In this document: piece after piece, positions 32,831 through 45,294 of the stretch
Layout of the letters: the number at the start of each line of letters is the position of its first letter
How positions within the stretch are numbered: the first letter of the stretch is position 1
Source of the DNA: Leptodactylus fallax
Lineage: Eukaryota > Chordata > Amphibia > Anura > Leptodactylidae
Reading direction: 5' to 3'
Length of the DNA: 64,000 nt
NCBI GenBank assembly: GCA_947044405.1
Contig: CAMRHE010000166.1
Coordinates: 2,047,501 to 2,111,500, forward strand
Made by a program: the position numbers and the translations under genes
The notes under the pieces: generated by a model
Databases searched by the model: none
Seen by the model: the letters and a program-made list of their open reading frames with translations, nothing else
What the model was told of the DNA's origin: nothing

Positions 32831-35229
32831 CCAAAAAAGTCCTTAACCACACATTTTTCATTAACAGGATTGTCTTAAAGAATGTGTATAGAGATGAAAT
32901 TGTTCTATTGCAAGTACTGTCAGACATTATATATTATTGTCTGGCAATGAACAGGTTAACTCTCTGCTGCAGACTCACTGAACCTGTCCTATCTAAGTCT
33001 GTCTATTCAATTCTATTCTAGCACTACTAATCTGCCTGTTTATAATCATTGCTTGATTTTCTAAGTACTTCTATAACTACTGTTCAATTTTCAGGCTTGT
33101 GCTGCCTATAACCTAGCTAATAGCTATGAGATACAATGATATAGTACATAGATGTGTTTGCATGTCCCCCATTTCCAGCAACAAGGTGAAAAATGAATGC
33201 ACAACCTTATATAGTCTATATGAAATCAACACTGTAAGATCCACCTACCACTGTCTATTGGCTGATATGCTGTCATTTATTGCTATCACGTGATGTGTGA
33301 GTCCATGCACACATGACATTAACTGCTCTATATTTCCTTGTTTAACACATGGCGGGGACTATTTTCTTGCAGCCAGATTTGTTTGTCTGAAGCAAATGGC
33401 CATTTGTTTGGTTTCCTTGAAAAACTAACAATTTGGAATATATGGGACAAGCTCTTTACAAACTGATTCATCCATCTCTAGCTTTAAGTTACAACCAACA
33501 CGAACTCCAGAGGCTTCCCAGTGTTTAAGCAAGTAGATGGCCACCGTAATAGTACGGTGGTTTGCTTCTAGTCGACAGCGCCATACTATTACAGCATTAA
33601 GTGATTAAATCTATAGGGAAAAAGCTTGCATCAGCTAAAACTGACAAGCTGCTTTTTCCCACAAAGAAGCTCTGTTTCTGTAACTTGAATCCTTAGCCTT
33701 AGAGTGTAAAGTTTGACAGTATTGATAAATATTCCCTGTATCTATGAATGACATAGCAAAAATCGAAACACAGGAGCAGACAGGAAAGGCAGGAAGACAG
33801 TGGGTAGCAGGAGTTCAATGGTAAGTATATTACAATAAAATTTAGTATAGTTTAAATACCGTAATATGGGGTTTTATTTATTTATTGTTAGGAAAACCTT
33901 TAATGACTGTGATCAGGTATTGTTTAGCAGCTTGTAGTATGAGTCATAAACCCAGTCCTCAATCACCTTTATTCTGTGAAAGGTGAAGGCACTTACGCGG
34001 ATTGTTAGCACTTAATAACATAATATCCTGTTCTCTTTCGATCCAGAGAATGCAGGGAATAGTGTCTGACAGAATAGACAATCTTTTATTTTATATGCCT
34101 CCCTGTGCTGGTAAGGGAAGGATAGCTGCATAGCGAAATAGCTGTAATCATTTCATTAATTTGCATGAGAAAATACATATTGTTCTTGATAATATTGTTA
34201 CACTATGTGAAATAATAGTCTGACAGTAGTAGCAATTAAAATGTGCAATAAACTACAGAAATATGTGGCAGATATTGTGATTATATAAAATAATTTCTTT
34301 CTGCTATTAAATCTGAGCCCCTTATGGGGTTGTATCACTGCTTGCCTGTAATTAGCTTAAGATATTAACAGGCACTAAGAATGTTGTTACAATATTATAT
34401 TAAAATTATTAACCCCTTAGGGCTCATGCACACATCGGTTTTGCGTTGCATCCTTGTTTCTGTTTTAACATCTAAATTTCATCTGTTTTTTACTAATCCC
34501 TGAAGACTTCTGAAAAATGGGTAAGAATATTAAGACCATTTTGAGGTCTATAAAAATGGACATTGTACAATCTAGTGTATTTCCATTTTTTATCTGTGTC
34601 TGATACATTTGTCTGAATTGTGTTGTATATTGTCTTCTTTATTTTCCATACCTAGCAATGAGACTGTGAAAAATGGACAAAGCAAGGACAGCACAGCACA
34701 TGGATGGCATCCATTTGCAGTCGCATAATTTCCAGAAATATGCAGCTGCATATCCTTTGTGTAGTGTTGTAGTGATGATGCAGGTCACTTGGAATAAGTC
34801 CACTATGCGATAATGACTTTTATGGATCAGACTTCTTTATTCCATGCTCCCTTCAAGGCTTCCTGTCTAGCCTCAACCTCCTAGCTCAGCTCTTCCTCCC
34901 TTACTACCTCACTCTTGCTAGGTAGACAAAGCAAAATGAATAAGCAGCAAAGAACATGCAGAATACTTATAACTACATCACAATATGAAAGTTTAATAAA
35001 GAAGCAATGGGAAGAGTAAAAAGAAATGCAGGCTTTCATAGAAAAAAAAAAATCAGTTCTCAATACAGAAACAAGGGAAAGGGTGAAAAAATGCAGCATT
35101 TCACAGACAGGATCCAAAATGTGTTAATCAAGTATATTATAAAATTTATTTATAACACAAATACTGCCAGAAAATCAAAAGTTGTCCCAGTTGTTAAGCT
35201 TTAACTTTATTGAACTCCTTCCCACCAGT
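32831..35229. other. Mostly unique AT-rich sequence
   Basis: No gene or clear transposon was found. A perfect 8-bp-arm palindrome (CCACCGTA-ATAG-TACGGTGG) lies at 33,541-33,560. MITE-type ends GGCTCATGCACAC (about 34,430) and CTTAGCCTTAGAG (about 33,695) suggest decayed MITEs. Short open frames have no family resemblance. Confidence 0.5.
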
Positions 35230-35640
35230 GACATTTTTCAAATTTCGATTGTCATTTTTGACTCCCCCCCTTCCAAACCCCATAACTTTTTTATTTTTCC
35301 ATTCACAGGGCCATATGAGGGCTTAATGTTTGTGGAACAAATTTTTCTTCATAAATGGCACCATGTATTATTCTGTACAATGTAATGGGAAGCTGGAAAA
35401 ACATTCAGAATGGGGTGGAATTGGAGTTAAATTGCATTGTACAACTTTTCTCCAGCGATTTCTGCAGCCAAAATGATATGTCACCTGTATTCTATGTTTC
35501 GGTGCAGTTCCGGGGATACCAAATTTATATAGTTTTATTTACATTTTAACCCCTTAACAAAAATCTAAAACTTTTCAAAAAATTTTTTTTATGAAAGTCA
35601 CCATATTCTGACACCTGTAACTTTTTCCGTGTATGTGCAT
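35230..35640 (+). repeat. Fragment of the TTAACCCC-type element
   Basis: GGCCATATGAGGGCTTAATGTTTGTGG and TAACCCCTTAACAAAAATC resemble 29,800-30,100 and element ends. No coding. Confidence 0.5.
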
Positions 35641-35839
35641 AGGATGTCTTTTTTTGTGGGGCCAGGTTTACTTTTAAGATTTACCACTTTGGGGAAAGTC
35701 TATTGCTTTGATTGCTGTCAGAGATGTTACATCTGTTGTTGCTGCTTTAAAGTTGTCAGGTCAACATAAAGAAGGATTGGTGGTTGCTGCTTTAAGTTTG
35801 CCATGACAACATAGGGAAGCTTCCTGAGCAGGCCGATTT

Positions 35840-36780
35840 AAATCACTCCCTCATACCTCAGCTTTGCTGGCTATCAGTTTCCTAACTCCTGCTAAGCGCC
35901 TGTCTTTGATTTGACTGCTCCTATACCTGACTTTTGGCTGTGTACCTGGATTCCTCTTTTGTCTTGCGATTTTGTTCTGGCATTCCTGAGCGGTTCTGAC
36001 TATTGGCTCCTGTTTTTGATTTGCTGTCAACCCTGCTGCTCTGAGGGAATCCAGCAGTGCTTGCACTTTTTGTAGATGGCTTTTTCAGTCCTCACTAAAG
36101 ATTATAATATCGTCCAGATATACAGAAGCATATTGACGATGGGGTTTTAAGAAGCTTATCCATCAGGAGCTGGAGCCCCATGCAACCCAAAAGGCATATT
36201 GACATATTGGAACACACCACTAGGGTAACAAAGGCAGTTTTCTCCTTAGGACTATCTGTGAGGGGAATTTGCCAGTAGTCTTTAGTTAGGTCAAGTGTGG
36301 AAAAATACCTTGCATGGCCAAGTCTCTCAATTAATTAATCAACTCTCGGCATCGGGTATGCATCAAACACTTTCATTAAGTTTATGTAAGTCCTTACAGA
36401 AAAGCAATGAGCCACCTTGTTTTGGAATCAATACAATGAGGCTTGACCATTCACTTTTTGATTCCTCAATAACTCTAACATTTTTTTGACTCCTCAGATA
36501 TAGCTTGTCTTCAAGCCTCAGGGACTCTAAAGTTTCACATGGATCCATTCCTGAGGTTCGGTGACAATTTCATGTTTTATGATATTATTGCACCTCAGTG
36601 TTTGTCTGCACAAGTTCTTTTGACTCCTGTTTCTGTGACTTGGACAGAGATTCTGACGCATGTACCTCTAGCATAACATTACAAGGGGAGCTTATGGATG
36701 TCAGAATATCCTTGTCTTTCCATGGTTTAATTAAATTCACATGGTACAACTGCTCAGGTTTTCTTTTACCTGGTTGGTAC
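35840..36780 (-). pseudogene. Gmr1-like Ty3/gypsy pol fragment (integrase end followed by RT)
   Basis: Reading 36,780 to 35,840 on the minus strand: QPGKRKPEQLYHVNLIKPW, the C-terminal GPY-type end of an integrase, then a linker, then RT sequence (MLEL.., VIEESKSEWSSLIVLIPKQGG, FSTLDLTKDYWQIPL, YVNMPFGLHGAPA, and the catalytic YLDDI near 36,110), then QALLDSLRAAGLTAN. Having the integrase end directly before RT is the reversed domain order known for Gmr1-like elements; standard gypsy has RT first. Several frameshifts are present. The 5' side is cut by a hAT-like element at 36,783. Confidence 0.65.
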
Positions 36781-36782
36781 AC

Positions 36783-37015
36783 CAGGTGCCTAACTAGCAA
36801 AGACTGGGCCCCACAGCAAACTACAGCAAACTTTTGTCTTGGACCACCCACCCACAGCATAGTGCCCCGTTTCTTGGCCCCCACACAGTATAATGCCCAT
36901 TTACACACACTAGGTCCTAAAGTGGCCTCCAGACAGTATAATGTCCCATAGTGGCCCCTTTTTACAGTGTAATGTTCCATAGTGTCCCCTCCACATAATA
37001 TTATGTCCCATAGGC
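36783..37015. mobile_element. hAT-like element, left part
   Basis: CAGGTGCCTAACTAGCAAAG start, GGGCCCC block and several 31-bp-type units (CAGTATAATGTCCCATAGTGG). It is interrupted at 37,015 by the 4.8-kb hAT element. No right terminus was recognised after 41,817. Confidence 0.55.
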
Positions 37016-37539
37016 AGAGGCGTAGCTAGTGGGTGGGCAGAGGGGACGGCTCCCCCGGGCCCACTGATATTGTAGGGCCCACCCTGGGGCCACCATTAAT
37101 ACATCTTTTACTTTTAACTAGATTGGTGTCTGCAGACACCGATCTAGTTAAAACGCTTCCTGTCACTTGCTGTCTTGTAAACCGCAAGCCTCTTCAGGCT
37201 TCACAACATCGCGCCTCCTACGCTGAGACGCTGACTTCCTGTGCAAGGACCCTGCGCACAGAGCGCGGGTCAAGAAGAGACAGCGGCGGCTCCGTTTGTC
37301 ATGGTCGCTGGTAGGCAGGGCCAGTTTTAGACAAAGTGGGGCCCTGGGCAAAATTAAAAGCGGGGCCCCAAATGCTGATATGCAAACAACACCATTGTCT
37401 TGCAGTGGCAACCCCTATAATAACGCCTCCTTTCTGCCAACAAAAAAGTAATAACAAGCCCCATTTTACCACACACAATTCAAGTGAGCACCTATGTACC
37501 ACCTAATAGATTTTTGCACCCAGTCATCAGTTATTATAG

Positions 37540-38010
37540 CGCCTCCTTAAAAATAATAGTTCCTTAATAATAATAGTTATAATAGCTTATAAATAATATT
37601 ACACCCTTATCAGTAATAGCTCCCTTATAAATGATAATTAGTGCCCTCTATCAGTATCATAATAATACTGCTCCCTTATTAATAATAGCCCTCTCATAAA
37701 TAATAGTTACTCTTATAAATAATAGTCCCCATTATCACTAATAGCCCCCTTTATAAATAAGCCCACTTAACAATTATACCCCCCTTATAAATAGTTCCCC
37801 TCTTATAAATAATAGCTCCCCCTTATAATGGATGCCTTATATATAATAATTCCCCCCTTATAAATAATAGCCCGTCTCATAAATAATAGTTAACCCTTAT
37901 AATAGCCCCCTCATATTTAAGTTTCCCAATTATATATAGTAACCCACCCTTATATATAATAGTTCCTTCCTTATAAATAAAAGCCCCCTTATATATAATA
38001 GTTCTCCGTT
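37540..38010. repeat. Degenerate AT-rich tandem array
   Basis: Irregular ~18-25-bp units of the form CCCTTATAAATAATAG repeat about 20 times. Confidence 0.65.
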
Positions 38011-38329
38011 ATACAGTGTCAGACTGAATGGCCTTAGGCCCACCAGATGAACTTGTTCTGGGGCCACCCAACAGCTTCCTGCTAATAGCCTACACCGCGG
38101 CTCCTTCACTGAAGTCTTACATATGTGCTGACTATCTGGTGTTACTGAGTATGTTCCCAGTATAGTCAGCCCCTACAGTACTGTGCAGGCCCCAATAATA
38201 ATACATGGCCGGTTCATACACAGTACTGTATGGGGAATGACATGGAGCACTACACGTATGTGCAAGATTATAGTGAGGGAGCTGTGATGCAGACATAGCA
38301 CACAGGGCTGCCAGAAGGAATTTTGAACA

Positions 38330-39735
38330 CCCCCCCCCCCACAGTATAATGCTCCACATGGTATATAATGCTCCACAGTATAAAATGCTCCCCTGAGAGC
38401 TCCACAGTTTCCCCACATGGTATATAAGGCTCCACACAATATAATACTCCACAGTGGCCCACACAGTATACTACCCCTTATTGGCCCCAGATAGTACAAT
38501 ATGCTCCCCAGCAGCCCCACACAATATAATATGCTCCATACAGTATAATATGCACCCCCCAGTGCCCCCCAGTATAATGCTCCACAATGGCCTAACACAG
38601 TATAACATGCTCCACAATGGCATCCACACAGTATAATATACTCCCCAGAGGGGTTCCCCCAGTATAATGCTCCACAGTGGTCCCCCATAGTATAATATGA
38701 TGCCCACAGTCCCCCCCAGTATAATGCTCTACAATGGCCCCACAGAGTATACTATAATCCCGAAAAGCCCCACACAATATAATACACTCCACAGTGGCCC
38801 CACACAGTATAACAGGCTCCCCACACTGCCCCTTCCCCCCAGTTTAAAGCTCCAGAGTGGCCCATAGTATAATATGCTCCCCAGAGGGCCCCCGCTAGTA
38901 TAATGCTCCAAAGTGCCTCCCCAGTATTTTGCTCCACAGTGGCCCCATGCAATATATTATGCTCCCCAGAGCGTCCCCCCAGTATAATGTTCCACAGTAG
39001 GCCCCACGCAGTATCATATGCTCCCCAGAGGGCCCCCTAGTATAATGTTCCTTAGTTCTCCGCCAAAAAAATGCCCCACAGTGGCGTCACGCAATATAAT
39101 ATGCTCTGCTGATGGCCCCACCAAAATAATGCTCCACAGTGTCCCCACTCAGTATAACATACTCCAGAATGGCCTCCACATAGTATAATATACTGCCCAG
39201 AGAGGTTACCCCAGTATAATGCTCCACAGTGGCCCAAAACAGTATAATATGCTCTCCAGAGCCCCCCCAGTATAATGCTCCACGGTGGCCCCACACAGTA
39301 TAATATACTGGAGAGCATGTTATACTGTGTGGGGCCACCGTGGAGCATTATACTGGGGGGGCCTCTGGAGAGCATATTATACTGTTTTGGGCCACTGTGG
39401 AGCATTATACTGGAGAGGGGTCCCTCTGGAGAGCATGTTATATTCTGTGGGGCCTCTATGGAGCATTATAAAGTGGAGGGGCTCTAGAGAGCATGTTATT
39501 TTCTGTGGGGCCACTTTGGAGCATTATACTGGGGGACCCCTCTGGAGAGCATAATGCTCAAACGTAACCCCACAGCATATAACATGCTCTCCAGAGCCCC
39601 CCCCCCCACATTATAATGCTCCACAGAATATAACATGCTATCCAGAGGGTCCCCTCCCCAGTATGATGCTCTACAGGGGCCCCTCACAGTATAACATGCT
39701 ATCCAGAGGGGGCCCCCAGTATAATGTTCCACAGT
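38330..39735. repeat. Long ~31/62-bp minisatellite array with an inverted block
   Basis: Alternating units (CAGTATAATGCTCCACAGTGG and CAGTATAATATGCTCCCCAG) form a higher-order repeat. Orientation flips at about 39,310 and returns near 39,560. Confidence 0.8.
39211..39413. repeat. Near-perfect palindrome, about 203 bp
   Basis: 39,211-39,308 (starting CCAGTATAATGCTCCACAGT) is the reverse complement of about 39,315-39,413 with only a few mismatches. The centre is near 39,311 and almost no spacer separates the arms. Confidence 0.85.
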
Positions 39736-40421
39736 GGCCCTACAGACTGCGTCAGTGCTATTATTATGTTATACTCTGGGGTCTCTTCAGACCCCAAAGT
39801 ATAATTATCGAAGGCCCAGGGAAGGTAAGGGAAAATAACAAACAGTTATACTCACCTTGTTCTTACCTCTCCTGGGCCTCCTCGCGCTGCTCCGCTATAC
39901 CCGCCGGCGACCGCTTCCTCTTCTCTGCGGCTGACGTCACGCGTTGTGGACGTCACCGCTGAGGCCTGTGATTGGGCCTCAGCGATTACGTGAGGCAAGC
40001 TGTCAGCACGCCCCACGTGATCGCTACGGCTGAGGCCTAGCCTCAGCGGTGATGTGCGCAATGCAAGAAGATGAGCCAGGACAGGTGAGTAAAAATGTTT
40101 GTTATTTTTACTCACCTCGGAAAGGGGCCCTGCGGCACATGACGCTGGGTCCCTTTCTGTTATCTATATGGCCGGGCCTGACTCCGGGATCCGGAGTCAT
40201 CAGGCTCCGGATCCCAGGGGCCCCTTTCGGGACGGGGCCCTGGGCAATTGCCCAGTTTGCCCCCCCCCCCCCTAACGCCGGGGCATAATAGGAGGTATTA
40301 TGAACATAAGGGGGTGGTCATCGATATAAGAGGTCATTAGAGGTGCAGTATTTATGTCAGGGGGAATCAGGGGCATAATATGAGGGGGAAATTAATTTAA
40401 TAAAAGTGACACTTGAGCTTT

Positions 40422-40985
40422 ATTAAGACTAAAGCCCCACGTAGCGAGCTGCAGCAAAAAAGCGCTGCAGGAATAACTGCGGCAGTAACATTGTGGTTTT
40501 TCCCGCAGCGCTTTTCAGAGAAGGGCCACAGATTTTTCCTCTGCAGACTTTCTGCTTCCATTATAACTATAGGGAAACCGCCAGTGTTTCTGTAGGTATA
40601 ATTGACATGCTGACCGTTGCGATTTTGGAAATCGCAGAGTGTCCGCTGCACACATTTTTCCACAATGTGTGGATGGGATTTGCTAGAATCCCATCCACTT
40701 TGCAGGAACTGTAAAATGCTGCATTTTTCCCGTGGCATTTTTGCCACGTGGGGCCTCATCCCATCCCCACTTTGTGGTAAAATATGTGCAATGGACATGC
40801 TGCGATTTCCAAAACAGTCATGGTTTTGGAAATCGCAGCATTCCTATGAAAACGCTCCCGGTTTCCCTGTAGATATAATTGAAGAAGAAAGTCCGCAGAG
40901 GAAACCTCTGCGAACTTTCTGTGCAAAGCGCAGCAGGAAGAACAGCGCTTTTTTGCTGCGGGACGCCACATGGGGCCTTAGGCTT
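40422..40985. mobile_element. Two adjacent MITE copies (AGGCTAAGGCCCCAC family)
   Basis: Starts ACTAAAGCCCCACGTAGC; an internal CCACGTGGGGCCTCA near 40,745 closes the first copy; the second ends CACATGGGGCCTTAGGCTTA. Confidence 0.6.
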
Positions 40986-42116
40986 AAAGAGTTTTCCAGC
41001 TCATTTTTAATTGATGATCTATTCTCAGAATAGATCATCAATAAGAGATAAGTGATTCCCCACTGATCAGCTGTATGAAGGGGCTATGGCGCCTGTTTAT
41101 ATCATACGCTGTCTGTTTATAGTGACCGTGTGATGTAATTCCAGCCTTGTCACATAGACGTGTATAGAACGAGGCTGTAGTTACATTACATGGCCGCTAT
41201 GAGATGAATGACACTGTGTAAACAGAGAAGCGGTCACGGCACTTACACGGGTACCACAGTTCATTCAAACAGCTGATCCTGGGGGTCCCGATTATTGGAA
41301 CCCCATTAATTATTTTTACCTTTTGTTTACTTTTTAATTAGGAAACACCTGGGGCATTATTAATAAGGGGCACTATTTAAAGTGCACAGGGAAGTTATTA
41401 ATTTAAAGATGCACTTGTGGGTATTATTATGGGGGGTTATATTATATATTTTATAATTGGGGGTAGCAGCAGGATGGGGGCTTTGTGTAGGTGAGGATAA
41501 TGTGGGTCAGGTGCCTGGAAAAGTAAGGAGCCAAAAATGTCTGTGCTGCAAACTTTACAGAGACTGGAAGAAATGGTCATGGCGGTTCAGATGAAAGAGA
41601 CGGGGAATGTCAACGATTAGTCAGAGACGTCACCGGTAAGTCACTAAATGTTACTGCACTGTATTTGCCTAAATTGTCTGCAGAGCCCTGTGTAGATCCG
41701 ATATATACCACTATACGTTCACCGTATACTGATAATATCGGTATACCTAAGTTGGGGGCCCACTTGAACATGTTCGCCCCCCTGTGTTGAATCCCTAGCT
41801 ACGCCTCTGCCCATAGGGTACGTGGACAATATTTCATATTACAATATGACATAACATATCAAACAATAGGAGTGAGGGCCCTGCTCGTGAGATTTTACAA
41901 ACTATCTACATAAAACTGAAGACATAATTATTGGTGGCACAACGGATCAATGTAAATGTTTCTCAGTGATATTTACACTTGGTATTGCCATCTACAGTAG
42001 TATACAACAGGTCTTGATGTTCAGTGGTGTGGAGTCATGGGTTCTACAGGGCAATATAGGGTATACTGCCCTGTACCAGAATTGGAAATCTGTATATGCA
42101 GATTATCAGTAAGGGG
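40986..42116. other. Tail of hAT element and flanking sequence without genes
   Basis: 40,986-41,809 is the 3' part of the hAT element. 41,818-42,116 is not recognised. Confidence 0.45.
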
Positions 42117-42889
42117 GCGTTCACACTTGCATTGTGCTCTCCACATGTAATCAGTTTCTGTGATCCGACTTAAGATCACAAAAACTGATTGGAAACGGTT
42201 TGTTAAAAAACCCATCGGCAGGTATACAGTACATTTTGAGCATTTCCAACGTGTATCCGCTCTTTTGGATGGAGACAAAAAATAAAGATACACAACGGAA
42301 CGCCTCAAAACCGTTTTTAAACATTGAGGTCTATGGAAGGTGGATTACAAATGGATTACAACGGATAGTCATCTGTTTGTGTCCATTTTGCAATCTGTTT
42401 TTCCCTCTGCGCATGCTCAGAATGAAGAAAGAAAAAAAAAATGGATTGGTCAAAAACAGACACAAACTGAAAAAAACTGACAGAAAACTGACACAAACGG
42501 TCCGTTTTTTTGACAGACACCCATTGACTATCCATCTAAAAAGAGATTCTGGTATCCGCTGTGTAAGGCTGGGTTGACACTACCGTTGGATGTCCGTTAT
42601 GATAGTGTCCGTAAAAAAAACAAAAAAAACCGGACACCTATCATAACAGACAATAACGGACACTAACTGATGTTAATGTGATCCAGTTAAAAAAAAACGG
42701 ACATGTTAGCAACAGTAGTGTCCGTTTTTTTATTGTCCTTTTTTTTTCTTTTTTTTTGTTTCTGCTTTCTTAGCATGCGCAGAAAAAAACCAGACAGTAA
42801 TAACGCACATTCCCTTGTGTTCTGCAGCAGCACAATATTTCTTCCCCTGTGTGCTGGTAGGACAGGCGAAACTTTTAATTAACATAAAA
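42117..42889. mobile_element. MITE half and further MITE ends
   Basis: GCGTTCACACTTGCATTGTG at 42,117 is the inverse of GCGCAAGTGTGAACCTAGC at about 52,332, suggesting one MITE was split by the DIRS insertion. GGCTGGGTTGACACTACCG at 42,568 starts another MITE family with CCGTTATGATAGTGTCCG words repeated inverted near 42,640. Long A/T runs follow. Confidence 0.4.
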
Positions 42890-43435
42890 TATGCATGACT
42901 ATGCTATCCTATAGGAGGGCAAAGAGACCTCCCCCCCTTATGTTTTTTTTTTCTGTCCTGTGTGGTGGGACAAGTGGAGGGAGGTCTTCTTGGCCTCCCA
43001 TTAAATTCGTTTTTTTTCGTTACTTACTTTTTACTTTTTCTTTCTCTCTTCTCCATCTGGTGAAGGGAATTACTTTCTGTGGCAGCTCGGGTTCTTGCTG
43101 CCCTGTTGTTTCTACGCTCCCGGAGTTCCGGTGGTTGGCGAGCTTCATCGGACTCTGCCGCGACCGGAAGTGACGTTGGTCACTTTTCTTCCCGGAACCT
43201 TTCTTTTGTTCCGGTTTTCCGTGGACGCAATTTCTGGCCATACCTATGCTGCGGCCTACTTCCGTTACCGCGAAATTTTGAATATGTGTATTTTTTTTTA
43301 TAGGTGTCATTGCTCCCTTGATGCGGATCTCTTTGTTAATGTTAGCTACATTATTACTTGAAGTTGCTTTGCTGCAGAAATTTGAGGGGGAGGGCTTTTG
43401 TGATGCTCTACATTGCTCCTCCCTTTTTTCCCCTC

Positions 43436-43442
43436 TATAAAG
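43436..43442 (+). promoter_or_regulatory. Possible TATA box of the DIRS element
   Basis: TATAAAG in a pyrimidine-rich context about 290 bp before the gag-like frame. Position is plausible only. Confidence 0.25.
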
Positions 43443-43729
43443 CCCCATAGTTCTTTGCAGTAGTGGCCTTGTCTCTCTTTGAGTCCGGCTCCTTATCCCC
43501 TTGGGATTATTTGCCTGCTGCAAAGCTCTTCCGTGGTTTGTCTGAATCGCTTGATTCTCCAAAGGTATTTATTTGCTATTATATTAGCTGTGTTTTACTG
43601 TCTGGTGACATCTGGTTTCCTTATAGATGTCCTCCCCAACCTCTGGTGCTGATGGTGACGACTGTAGAAGAAAAAGGTCCTCCAAACGCAAGCATTTGTC
43701 TTGTTTAGACTGTAATACTCCCTTGCCGG

Positions 43730-44790
43730 ATGGGTATGAGTTTTTCCACTGCCGTCAGTGCCGTGGACCCCCCCTCTTTACGTGAAATCGTGGTGTGGGT
43801 CAAGGAGTATATGCAAGACTCCTTGCAGGAAATCCGGGACTCCATCTCGCAGATTTCCAAGAAACCTCATGTAAAGAAGCAGACTATGGTTCCTATTGAA
43901 GATTTCCAGGTGATTGACAAAACGCTTTCATCTGATGATACCTTGGAAAATTCCAGCACACCTCTCTTTCCTCTTGAGAAGATAAATAGGCTGCTGAAGT
44001 CCATCCGGTCAAGGGACTGTGATGTTGACGGGGAAGCCTCCTGTTCCACCTCTAGGGGGCCTAGGGCCTTCCAAGTGGACGAGTCACCGGAGAAACTCAT
44101 GCTTTTGGAATGGAAACATCCGGAAAGGGCTCCCATTTATTCCAGGAGGTTTAGAACCTTGTTTCCTATTGTGGAGTCCCAGCGGGATTGGTGGTGTTTC
44201 CCGCCTAAAGTTGACATGGCAGTAGCCAAGTTGTCCCATCGTACGGTGGTCCCGGTGGATGATGGATCTAACCTCCAGGACCCCATGGATAGACGCAAAG
44301 AGTGTAATCTCAGGAAGGTTTACTCTGTGGCCTCCGGTCAGACTTCCATGGCTATTGTCTCTAATGAAGTCTCAAGCAAGTTACGTGCTGATTTAGTCCA
44401 GCTTGGAAGAGACATCGACTCTGGCATTTTTGAGCTCAGTTTCCTTGTCGGCAGATTATTTAGCCGAAGCCTCCCAACTTCAGTTAAGGCTGGCGGCCAA
44501 ATCTTTAGCCCTTTCTACGACAGATAGAAGGCCGCTATAGTTAAAACCCTGGAGAGCTGATAATGCCTCCAAGTACAACCTTTGTTCTCTACCCTTTGAG
44601 CCAGGCAAACTTTTTTGGCAGAGGCCTGGATGACATTATGGAAGACCTAGCCGATAAAAAGGGTAAGACTCTGCCTCAGGCCTTTACAGGCAGGTCAAGA
44701 CCTCCCAGCCGGGGTAGAGGTTATCAGCCTCAGCCTAGACCTCAGTTCCAGAGGCGTCCTAGATATCAGCCTAGGGGTTCTGCCTTCTTC
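43730..44790 (+). pseudogene. DIRS gag-like protein
   Basis: Frame 43,730-44,527 carries a coiled N-terminal part, then FPIVESQRDWWCFPPKVDMAVAKLSHRTVVPVDD and LQDPMDRRKECNLRKVYS, the conserved centre of DIRS gag proteins. A stop ends that frame. The continuation at 44,563-44,790 holds the gag C-terminus, an Arg/Pro/Gln-rich nucleic-acid-binding tail (SRPPSRGRGYQPQPRPQFQR). Gag packages the RNA. Premature stops mean this copy is inactive. Confidence 0.7.
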
Positions 44791-44799
44791 CTGTGGCCC

Positions 44800-45294
44800 G
44801 AGACTCCTGTTGGAGGTCTCGGAGGTCGACTTTCCCAGTTCTACACTGGCAGGAAAAGATTCAAGACCCTTGAGTCTTGTAGGTTGTTCAGCGAGGTTAT
44901 GCGATCGAGTTTTTTCATCTGCCTCAGGATCGATTCATCATAACCCGCTCCATTCCTGCGGCTCAGCAGGATATACTGGACTGCTCCATTCACGATTACA
45001 TCCGCAAGGGGGACTTGGAAGAGGTCCCCCCCTTGGAGGAAGGATTCGGTGTATACTCCCCAGTTTTTCTGGTGCGTAAAACCATCAGGTAACTGGAGAA
45101 TGATTATAGACTTGAGATAAGGAAAAATCATTTTTGTATGGAGACCGTAAAATCCGTTACATCCTTTCTTCATCAGGGCGAAGTTTTCGTCACCTTAGAT
45201 CTAAAGGATGCCTATCTGCATGTCCCAATATATCCTTCGCACAGAAGGTCTCTCAGAATCGCCATTTCAGTTTCCGGCCACAGGAAGTATCTTC
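44800..45294 (+). pseudogene. DIRS reverse transcriptase, N-terminal half
   Basis: Readable in shifting frames: GLGGRLSQFY, then the KGDLEEVPPLEEGFGVYSPVFL region, then CMETVKSVTSFLHQGEVFVTLDLKDAYLHVPIYPSH (split here for length: ...TSFLHQGEVFVTLD and LKDAYLHVPI) followed by LRIAISVSGH. The LDLKDAYLHVPI motif holds the first catalytic aspartate. Similarity stops at about 45,294, just before the expected LPFG motif, where coiled-coil-like host sequence begins. Confidence 0.75.

Larger units (their letters stand above)
37318..40280. mobile_element. Nested hAT-like element with repeat arrays
   Basis: The left end CAGGGCCAGTTTTAGAC...GGGGCCCTGGGCAAAA and right end GGGGCCCTGGGCAATTGCCC...CTAACGCCGG look like diverged inverted ends of one family. 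A third family start (CAGTGTCAGACTG, 38,020) lies inside. Boundaries are uncertain and no target duplication was found. Confidence 0.45.
37016..41809. mobile_element. Composite 4.8-kb hAT element with 8-bp duplication
   Basis: CCCATAGG at 37,008-37,015 and 41,810-41,817 flank perfect inverted ends CAGAGGCGTAGCTAG / CTAGCTACGCCTCTG. This is strong evidence for one hAT-type insertion. No transposase is present. Its size comes from nested material: another hAT-like element (about 37,318-40,280), repeat arrays and MITEs (40,422-40,985). The native tail is about 41,000-41,809. Confidence 0.85.

Noticed and set aside
38132..39732. Many open frames rich in repeated Tyr/Cys/Gly words
   Set aside because: They are translations of the ~31-bp repeats in several frames and both strands.
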